A stretch of 5,163 nucleotides of DNA from positions 1 through 5,163 of the forward strand of contig CALMIT010000865.1 of the NCBI GenBank assembly GCA_937864255.1, given 5' to 3'. Source of the stretch: an uncultured Saprospiraceae bacterium. GTDB taxonomy: Bacteria > Bacteroidota > Bacteroidia > Chitinophagales > Saprospiraceae. The notes beneath the pieces are model-generated. The model saw only the letters and a list, made by a program, of their open reading frames with translations. It was not told the origin of the DNA and did not search any database. Of the stretch, positions 1 to 5,163 are shown one piece after another (position 1 is the first letter of the stretch; each line of letters begins with the position of its first letter). The translations under genes were made by a program, and so were the position numbers.

Positions 1-1
1 G

Positions 2-3000
2 CACTTACGCCTTTTAAGAAGTGCCCAAGATGGAGAAATAGTTTATACACCCGATTTGATTCCTGCCGGTGTAAAGGGTTGGCCAGCGCAAGGGAATCCC
101 CATTTTATTGATGAGCACAATTTTGAATTGCCGCGTACGGGGCAAGGTTTGGCTGGTTACTACGATGAAAACAGAGATGGTATTTATGACCCGCTGGATG
201 GAGACTACCCGATAATTGAGATCAGAGGCTGTACAGATTGGGAAGGAGGAGAGGTAGTAAATGGTTGTGAGCGTTATTTCGAGCCGGGTGGAGATAAACC
301 ACAATATCCTGATGAAATGATATTTTGGATTTATAACGATGCTGGTGGTATACATACAGAATCAAATGGCGACGCTATTCAGATGGAAGTACAGGTGCAG
401 GCTTTTGCTTATGCTACCAACGACTTTATTAACGATATGACTTTCCAAAGATATAAGCTGATCAATAGAGCAATCGAAGATATTCGTGATTGCTATTTCG
501 CAATGTGGGTTGACCCCGATTTGGGTTGCTCCGCCGATGACTATGTAGGATGTGATACACTTAGAAGTTTGGCTTATGTTTATAATCAGGATGCTGCTGA
601 CGGGGAAACCGGTTGTACTTGTACACAAGGTGTAAATACATATTGCACCGAAATTCCGATTTTGGGTGTGGATTATTTTAGAGGTCCACGTGCTCCGGTT
701 GCATGTGTTGACGATAACGGAAATGTTGAAATAGATCCTTTCACTGGCGATACTATTTTTAAATTGGTGGAATTGGGAATGTCTTCCTTCACTTACTCAA
801 ATCGTCAGGGAGGAGGAGGAGGAGAACCCACTGGTACAACGGACCCTCAAACAGCACAAGAGTATTACAACTATCTTACGGGTAAATGGAGAGATGGCTC
901 TACTTTTCAGTTCGGAGGCATTGGTTATAATACGGGAGGAAGAGAAATCAAGTATGCTTTTCCAAGCCCTCCTGATTGTTCTGACGCAAATAATTGTTGG
1001 TCAATGTGTTCGGCTCAGGCCCCTATCGGCGACCGTCGTACATTACAGGCTACAGGACCTTTTGTATTGAAACCAAATGCTGTCAATGAGTTGATAATTG
1101 GTGTAGTTTGGTTGCCTTTGGCGAATTATCCGTGTCCTGACATTACAAGATTGCAAAAAGCTGACGATGTGGCTCAATCTTTATTTGATAACTGTTTTGA
1201 AATTACCGACGGACCTGATGCACCTGATGTAGATTGGCTTGAACTGGATAGAGAAATTGTAGGTATTCTGACCAACGATTTGGTCACATCCAATAACGCA
1301 AACGAAGCTTATTCTGAATTAGACCTCCAATCCCCTTCTACTATAGACAGCTTAAGACGCTTGTACCGTTTTGAAGGCTACAAAGTTTTTCAATTAACCG
1401 ACGGAAGTGTCTCTGTCGGCGATTTGACAGACCCTTCCAAAGCCAAATTGGTTTTTCAGTCTGATGTGGATAATGGCATTGGTAAAATTTACAACTGGAC
1501 TCCCGAATCAAGTCCATTCCCTGGAGAACCGCCAGTGTGGACATTTGAGGAAAGAGTCTTATCCGCCTCTCCAGATCAGGGTATTAGGCATACTTTCAAA
1601 ATTAGCGAGGATTTATTCGCTTTGAACGATCGTCGTTTGGTCAATCATAAAAAGTACTATTACATGGCTGTGGCTTATGCTCATAATAGCTGGGAAAGAT
1701 TTGATCCAAATGCGTCGGGCGGACAAGGAACGGGACAAACCACTCCTTATCTGGAAGGGCGTAGAAATATAAAAATATATACAGTCATTCCTCGCCCAAT
1801 AGTCGATCGTGCATTGAATGCACAATACGGCGACGGAGCTGTTGTGGTTACCAGAATTGACGGGGTAGGTAACGGAGGTAACTTTTTGGATATGACCGAC
1901 GAGACCAGAGTGGCTATTGAAATTGGTAGTTTTGGTAATAAAATTAAATACAAAGCAGGAAGGGCGCCTATTTCAGTTACTATTTTCAATCCTTTGGATG
2001 TGAAAAATGGAAGGTTCCGGTTAACTTTCTACGACGACAACATGGGTAATAGTACTTTAGACAGACCTGCAAGATGGCGGTTGACTAATCTGGAAAATCC
2101 ATCAGAAATTTTTGAGTCTGAATCCACAATTGACAGGCTCAATGAGCAGATTCTTGCCAAATATGGTTTTTCTATAACAGTAGGAGACGTACTTGAGCCG
2201 GGTGCAGATATTTTTAACAACCCCACGAATGGTGTTATTGGATACGAAGAAGAATACGCGGATCCATTCGCACCACAATGGCTTGCTGGTCTTCAGGATG
2301 GTTTCGGTCTGCCGGGATTGGGTATAGAACCGGTATATGATTACGTATCTACTGGTCCGAATGAAGATGATAATAATCTCGATCCAAATTCATCTTTTTC
2401 AAAATTGGGAAGAGGATTCTTCCAACCCTATTATTTGCTTGATTACCGTACACATCCCAATAATCTTTTCGGCGGATATCTTACGCCAGCCTGGACGCAA
2501 CAGGGAGGTCTGGTACGTCAGCAAATGCTGCAAATCAACGGCAGTAATGCTCTGAGCGCTTTAAATAACGTAGATATAGTTTTCACTTCCGATACCACTT
2601 TGTGGAGCCGTTGTGTAGTAGTGGAGGGTTCTTCCCCCTGGCTCACACAGTTTGGATTGACTGCGGTAGGCAATCGCCCGCATTTTGAGCTGAGAGCTAG
2701 TCCGTCTGTGAGCAGAAGCGATAAAAATGGCGATGAACTTGCGGATCCTGATGGCGACGGTGAAGGTATGGGCTGGTTCCCGGGCTATGCCGTTGACGTC
2801 GAGACAGGAAAACGCCTGAACATATTCTTTAGCGAAGCTTCAATCTATCGCTGTGACGAGCCGCTGATTCAGGCCTTTGATCTTTGTAACACCGGTGCGT
2901 TTGAAGAACCACCGACCGGAGCGGACATGATGTGGAATCCGAATTCTCAGGGTTTTATTGAAACTGGTACACCGGGGGTTCCTCAGCTTTGGCAGTTTAT

Positions 3001-3700
3001 GACCGGTGGTTTGCATTATATATATGTGACCAACCAGGAATACGATGGATGTAATCAACTGAGAGGTTATCTGGCGCCGGGGCAATCTGCTTTAAGGAAA
3101 GTTTTGGGCATTAGGAATATCACCTGGGCTGGCTTCCCTATTCCTCCTGTAGGAGAATCGCTTAACAGTTACAAAGACGGACTCATTCCTAATGAGCTAA
3201 CTGTAAAACTCCGGGTGAACAATTCTTTCAAAGTAGCAAGAGGTACTGGAGATTTTAATGGTTATCCTACTTATGAATTCGCATTGGAGAATGTAGAAGC
3301 TAAGCCGGTAACTACAGATGCTGAAATTAATGAGGCATTGGATGCCATCAATATTGTACCTAATCCATATTACGGATTCTCAGCTTATGAAAATTCCCAG
3401 TTCTCTACGCGTGTAAGAATAACCAACCTGCCGGCAAAGTGTAAGGTGACTATTTATACGCTTGATGGCAAATTTATCCGCCAATATTCGCGTGATGAGA
3501 GAGGTATTGAGCCGACAGGCTCCAACAGAGGCATTGAGCGTTCTCAAATAATTCCTCACCTCGAATGGGATTTGCGCAATGGCAAGGGTATTCCGGTTGC
3601 CAGCGGGGTTTATCTGATTCACGTAGATGCTAATGAGTTGGGTTCGAGGACTCTTAAATGGTTTGGAATTCAACGCCAGTTTGACCCGTCAGGCTTATAA
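2..3700 (+). CDS. Large secreted T9SS cargo-like protein, 5'-truncated by the window edge
   Basis: The reading frame is open from the left edge to TAA at 3698-3700, giving 1,232 visible codons; the real start, and presumably a signal peptide, lie upstream. The TTG at 56 is not a start, because the family-like sequence continues before it. I recognise the style of a widespread Bacteroidota family of giant extracellular proteins of unknown function, with segments such as FWIYNDAGGIHTESNGD (about 328-378), WVDPDLGC (about 508), ELIIGVVWLP (about 1088) and RRNIKIYTVIPRPI (about 1760-1801). Asp-rich DxNxDG-type loops that could bind calcium occur at 164-205 and 2720-2767. The strand HKKYYYMAVAYA (about 1645-1680) resembles a fibronectin-III-like F strand (inference). 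There are 19 cysteines, 14 of them between 230 and 1195. The C-terminus (3341-3697) has the sorting-domain pattern PNP, ITNLP, VTIYTLDGK, WDLRNGKG, PVASGVYLIHV. The likely location is the cell surface or medium after T9SS export. No enzymatic motif was recognised. Confidence 0.9.
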   Translation, partial: HLRLLRSAQDGEIVYTPDLIPAGVKGWPAQGNPHFIDEHNFELPRTGQGLAGYYDENRDGIYDPLDGDYPIIEIRGCTDWEGGEVVNGCERYFEPGGDKPQYPDEMIFWIYNDAGGIHTESNGDAIQMEVQVQAFAYATNDFINDMTFQRYKLINRAIEDIRDCYFAMWVDPDLGCSADDYVGCDTLRSLAYVYNQDAADGETGCTCTQGVNTYCTEIPILGVDYFRGPRAPVACVDDNGNVEIDPFTGDTIFKLVELGMSSFTYSNRQGGGGGEPTGTTDPQTAQEYYNYLTGKWRDGSTFQFGGIGYNTGGREIKYAFPSPPDCSDANNCWSMCSAQAPIGDRRTLQATGPFVLKPNAVNELIIGVVWLPLANYPCPDITRLQKADDVAQSLFDNCFEITDGPDAPDVDWLELDREIVGILTNDLVTSNNANEAYSELDLQSPSTIDSLRRLYRFEGYKVFQLTDGSVSVGDLTDPSKAKLVFQSDVDNGIGKIYNWTPESSPFPGEPPVWTFEERVLSASPDQGIRHTFKISEDLFALNDRRLVNHKKYYYMAVAYAHNSWERFDPNASGGQGTGQTTPYLEGRRNIKIYTVIPRPIVDRALNAQYGDGAVVVTRIDGVGNGGNFLDMTDETRVAIEIGSFGNKIKYKAGRAPISVTIFNPLDVKNGRFRLTFYDDNMGNSTLDRPARWRLTNLENPSEIFESESTIDRLNEQILAKYGFSITVGDVLEPGADIFNNPTNGVIGYEEEYADPFAPQWLAGLQDGFGLPGLGIEPVYDYVSTGPNEDDNNLDPNSSFSKLGRGFFQPYYLLDYRTHPNNLFGGYLTPAWTQQGGLVRQQMLQINGSNALSALNNVDIVFTSDTTLWSRCVVVEGSSPWLTQFGLTAVGNRPHFELRASPSVSRSDKNGDELADPDGDGEGMGWFPGYAVDVETGKRLNIFFSEASIYRCDEPLIQAFDLCNTGAFEEPPTGADMMWNPNSQGFIETGTPGVPQLWQFMTGGLHYIYVTNQEYDGCNQLRGYLAPGQSALRKVLGIRNITWAGFPIPPVGESLNSYKDGLIPNELTVKLRVNNSFKVARGTGDFNGYPTYEFALENVEAKPVTTDAEINEALDAINIVPNPYYGFSAYENSQFSTRVRITNLPAKCKVTIYTLDGKFIRQYSRDERGIEPTGSNRGIERSQIIPHLEWDLRNGKGIPVASGVYLIHVDANELGSRTLKWFGIQRQFDPSGL
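3341..3697 (+). other. T9SS type A-like C-terminal sorting domain (protein domain within the large CDS)
   Basis: The last ~119 residues have the order typical of Bacteroidota C-terminal sorting/secretion-tail domains: a start of the type INIVPNPYY, a beta strand ending ITNLP, then CKVTIYTLDGKFIRQ, a tryptophan strand EWDLRNGKG and the strand PVASGVYLIHV. In T9SS cargo such a domain guides the protein to the translocon and the PorV-containing attachment complex. Two things differ from the compact textbook version. A charged, Gly/Arg-rich insertion of about 25 residues (about 3488-3557) separates the YTLDG strand from the WDLRN strand. The chain also continues past the usual terminal lysine strand with KWFGIQRQFDPSGL. 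I recall similar extended ends in this family, so the divergence may be a subfamily trait. Whether the domain is cleaved or retained cannot be told from sequence. Confidence 0.75.
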
Positions 3701-3703
3701 AAT

Positions 3704-3744
3704 AAAGTCAGGTACTTTGCTAATTCGGCAGAGTACCTGGCTTT
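3704..3744 (+). terminator. 17-bp hairpin after the large CDS; possible weak or partial terminator
   Basis: AAAGTCAGGTACTTTGC (3704-3720) pairs without mismatch, with two G-U wobbles, to GCAGAGTACCTGGCTTT (3728-3744) around the 7-nt loop TAATTCG. The stem begins 3 nt after the TAA of the large gene and ends 40 nt before the ATG of the next. The T-run is short (3742-3745, TTTT then C), so termination may be incomplete and the hairpin could act as an attenuator or an mRNA-stabilising end between the two co-directional genes. The left flank (ATAAAATAAAG) would give a U-rich tail on the opposite strand too, but no minus-strand gene here needs it. Confidence 0.6.
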
Positions 3745-3784
3745 TCAAAATTGAATTTTTATCAAAAGAAAAATTTCTCTTACC

Positions 3785-3841
3785 ATGAAAAAACTCTTTT
3801 ACATCATCATATTATTAGCTGTAGCAGCGCCTTCTTTTGCC
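3785..3841 (+). other. Sec signal peptide of the PorV/PorQ-family protein
   Basis: Residues 1-19 show a Lys-Lys n-region, a hydrophobic core of about 11 residues and a signal peptidase I-type SFA end before Gly20. No cysteine follows, so this is not a lipoprotein signal. It directs the protein to the periplasm for insertion in the outer membrane. Confidence 0.85.
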
Positions 3842-4864
3842 GGAAATCCGGATCGTCAGGGGGAAGCCGGGGCTTACGAACTGCTTATGAATCCGTGGGC
3901 GAGAAGTGCAGGGTTACACACAATGACCACCTCCAATATCAGCGGCGTGGAAGCATTGCGCCTTAATCCGGCCGGTCTGATCAGGATCAACAAAACAGAG
4001 CTTGTAATAGGCCATACGCGTTACATGGTAGGCACTGATATTAATCTTAACTCGTTTGGTATTAGCCAACGTTTGGGTAAGAGCGGTGCATTTGGCGTTG
4101 AAATCATGGCGGTTGATTTTGGAGAAATTCCTATCACCACGGAAGCACTTCCCGAAGGTACCGGCGCCGCACTTTCTCCGAGTTGGTTCAATTTGGGAAT
4201 TTCCTACGCGCACATGTTTGAAAACAAAGTTTCTGTGGGTATTACCTTCAGAGCGGTATCCGAATCTACTTCTGATGTCAGCGCATTTGGTTTTGCTATT
4301 GATGCGGGTGTACAATACGTTACCGGACCGGATGACAATGTGAAATTCGGTATTTCCTTGCGCAATATAGGTTCGCCTATGACTTTCAGAGGAGAAGGTA
4401 TTTCTTTGCAACGTCCGAACCCCGATAGCGAGGGTAAATATGCCCTTACCTATTATACCCGTAGCCAGGATTTTGAATTGCCATCAGTTTTGAATATTGG
4501 TCTGGCTTATGACTTGTGGTTTAAAAAAGGCACGGATGAAGTGGCTTTTGAAAAAAGAAAAAGCTCCCGTCTGACTTTCTTGGCTAATTTCACTTCCAAC
4601 TCTTTTTCACAAGATCAAATCGGCGGCGGACTGGAATTCGGCTTGCACGATATGTTCTTTTTGAGGGGCGGTTACAAATATGAATTTGGCTCTAATGAAA
4701 ATGAAGGCGTAGCAGCACCAATTTATTCTGGACCATGTGCCGGTGCAACGTTACAAGTACCCACGAGCAAAAATGGCAAGTCAACTTTTGCTATTGACTA
4801 TGCTTATCGCCAAACGCAAATATTTGACGGCACACACAACATTGCCATCAGATTCAATCTATAA
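3785..4864 (+). CDS. PorV/PorQ-family outer-membrane beta-barrel protein (T9SS-associated)
   Basis: This is a complete gene of 359 residues. ATG 3785 is followed at once by a classic signal peptide: MKK n-region, hydrophobic IIILLAVAA core, cleavage probably after A19 (PSFA|GNP). An in-frame TGA at 3752-3754 rules out a much longer start. There is no Shine-Dalgarno sequence, only the A/T-rich leader usual in Bacteroidota. Family signs are the mature N-terminus NPWARSAGL (37-44), GVEALRLNPAGL (54-65), VDFGEI (110-115), SWFNLGISYAHMF (133-145), VKFGISLRNIGSPMTF (186-201) and repeated amphipathic strands ending in IAIRFNL at the C-terminus, typical of an outer-membrane barrel. In T9SS, PorV shuttles cargo by binding the C-terminal domain, and PorQ belongs to the attachment complex; which role applies here is not decidable, so no symbol is given. 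Its single cysteine (C318) excludes an internal disulfide, and no lipobox is seen. It lies 84 nt downstream of the cargo-like gene, perhaps co-transcribed or partly separated by the hairpin. Confidence 0.88.
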   Translation: MKKLFYIIILLAVAAPSFAGNPDRQGEAGAYELLMNPWARSAGLHTMTTSNISGVEALRLNPAGLIRINKTELVIGHTRYMVGTDINLNSFGISQRLGKSGAFGVEIMAVDFGEIPITTEALPEGTGAALSPSWFNLGISYAHMFENKVSVGITFRAVSESTSDVSAFGFAIDAGVQYVTGPDDNVKFGISLRNIGSPMTFRGEGISLQRPNPDSEGKYALTYYTRSQDFELPSVLNIGLAYDLWFKKGTDEVAFEKRKSSRLTFLANFTSNSFSQDQIGGGLEFGLHDMFFLRGGYKYEFGSNENEGVAAPIYSGPCAGATLQVPTSKNGKSTFAIDYAYRQTQIFDGTHNIAIRFNL

Positions 4865-4868
4865 TAAT

Positions 4869-4897
4869 TTTGCAGATTAAAAATCTTTGTCTGCAAA
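4869..4897 (+). other. Small hairpin just after the PorV-family stop codon
   Basis: TTTGCAGA (4869-4876) and TCTGCAAA (4890-4897) form a perfect 8-bp inverted repeat, extendable by one G-U pair, with a loop of about 11 nt. An alternative inner pairing AGATT/AATCT (4874-4878 with 4882-4886) is mutually exclusive with it. No T-run follows, so it is not a good intrinsic terminator. It may stabilise the 3' end of the mRNA or be chance in A/T-rich DNA. Confidence 0.35.
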
Positions 4898-4932
4898 CCG
4901 GCGCTAAGTAGTAATTTTTCAGATTTTATCGC

Positions 4933-4940
4933 TACTTTTG
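4933..4940 (+). promoter_or_regulatory. Candidate Bacteroidota -7 promoter box (TACTTTTG)
   Basis: TACTTTTG matches the Bacteroidota primary-sigma -7 consensus TAnnTTTG exactly. The region expected to hold the -33 element (about 4910-4918, GTAATTTTT) is T-rich but has no clear TTG, so the match is only half-supported. Initiation would fall about 4944-4948, immediately before the terminator stem at 4950. The resulting transcript would be only about 50 nt unless polymerase reads through toward a gene right of the window. Confidence 0.35.
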
Positions 4941-4949
4941 CCAGACGAG

Positions 4950-4996
4950 ACAAGAACGTTTTCAACCTTAAAAGGGGGGAAGCGTTCTTGTTTTTT
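4950..4996 (+). terminator. Strong rho-independent terminator after the PorV-family gene
   Basis: ACAAGAACG (4950-4958) pairs perfectly with CGTTCTTGT (4983-4991). The stem continues inward through TTTTC (4959-4963) against GGAAG (4978-4982) with two G-U pairs, giving about 14 bp. The 3' arm runs into six T's (4991-4996). Only the + strand has a T-run, so it ends + strand transcription, fitting the end of the PorV-family transcription unit 86 nt upstream. The loop carries an unusual AAAAGGGGGG purine tract (4970-4979). Confidence 0.85.
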
Positions 4997-5163
4997 GTAT
5001 TGAGCGGAGCGGCAAACTGGATTTATTGGCTACTTCGAAGCTTTTTTTGAGGGATTGAGTTTACTCGCATCAAAAAATTTCATTTACGATTATATCCGAT
5101 TCTCTTTTTTGCTTTCCACATCGGAAAGACAAGAGATTCATAAATTATAAAACCTATTTTTTT
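4997..5163. other. Non-coding stretch without a recognisable gene
   Basis: All frames on both strands give only fragments of a few dozen codons at most, for example a 23-codon minus-strand ATG frame ending in TGA, with no recognisable protein. There is no complete promoter match pointing rightward. The inverted repeat listed separately is the only structure seen. The stretch is probably the spacer before a gene beyond the window. Confidence 0.6.
5098..5139. repeat. Imperfect inverted repeat in A/T-rich DNA near the right edge
   Basis: CTTTCC (5112-5117) and GGAAAG (5123-5128) pair around ACATC. Outside them TCTCTT (5101-5106) pairs with AAGAGA (5131-5136), separated from the inner stem by an asymmetric internal loop (TTTTG against AC). 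A further GA/TC pair follows after one mismatch. A run of seven T's reaches the window edge (5157-5163), 18 nt or more beyond the structure. It could be a structured leader, an operator or chance; no gene is visible beside it. Confidence 0.3.

Noticed and set aside
56..58. TTG as the start codon of the large gene
   Set aside because: The same frame is open back to position 2 and reads as plausible protein; the true start is outside the window.
14..355. 113-codon minus-strand open frame
   Set aside because: It is antisense to the large gene, with composition typical of a reverse-strand shadow and no family features.
2840..3085. 81-codon minus-strand open frame
   Set aside because: It is antisense to the large gene and has no recognisable domain or promoter.
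3713..3720. TACTTTGC as a -7 promoter box for the PorV-family gene
   Set aside because: It is one T short of TAnnTTTG and lies inside the 5' arm of the 17-bp hairpin; no -33 element was seen.
3751..3966. 71-codon plus-strand frame starting at TTG and overlapping the PorV-family start
   Set aside because: It is out of frame with a gene that has a clear signal peptide, and the translation carries no motif.
3914..4411. 165-codon minus-strand open frame
   Set aside because: It lies wholly antisense to the well-supported PorV/PorQ-family gene, has no signal peptide or recognisable motif, and is low-stop shadow sequence.
5029..5048. Possible second terminator: GCTACTTCGAAGC followed by seven T's
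   Set aside because: The stem has only about three consecutive pairs before a mismatch and a tiny loop, too weak to call despite the T-run.
1..5163. CRISPR array, tRNA/rRNA, insertion sequence or attachment site
   Set aside because: No regularly spaced repeats, no cloverleaf or rRNA-like sequence, and no transposase or terminal inverted repeats were seen.

Overview
The window looks like chromosomal DNA from a Bacteroidota bacterium, most plausibly of the Saprospiria/Chitinophagia type. The sequence gives four reasons. A very large secreted protein ends in a type IX secretion system (T9SS)-like C-terminal sorting domain. It is followed directly by a PorV/PorQ-family outer-membrane protein. 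The translation start of the second gene lacks a Shine-Dalgarno sequence and is preceded by an A/T-rich leader. There is also a perfect Bacteroidota -7 promoter box (TAnnTTTG). The lineage below phylum is inferred from remembered similarity of the large protein, not from a search.

Layout. Positions 2-3700 (+) hold the 3' part of a giant extracellular protein gene. The frame is open through the left edge, so the true start lies outside the window; 1,232 codons are visible. Positions 3701-3784 are a short intergenic stretch with a 17-bp hairpin starting 3 nt after the stop codon. Positions 3785-4864 (+) encode a complete 359-residue PorV/PorQ-family beta-barrel with a signal peptide. Positions 4865-5163 contain no credible gene. 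They hold a small hairpin, a perfect -7 promoter box, a strong rho-independent terminator on the + strand and, near the right edge, an A/T-rich imperfect inverted repeat.

How the parts fit. In T9SS, cargo proteins cross the outer membrane through a large translocon, and PorV-type barrels collect them by their C-terminal domain and carry them to the attachment machinery. A cargo-like gene next to a PorV-family gene on the same strand suggests a dedicated cargo/shuttle pair. That is an inference from gene order and family knowledge. The hairpin between the genes could tune how much of the second gene is made.

Nothing here is clearly a new system. The points most worth checking are the cargo/PorV pairing, the Cys-rich first third of the large protein, the stop-proximal hairpin, and the promoter-terminator pair after the PorV-family gene, which could define a tiny RNA of about 50 nt.
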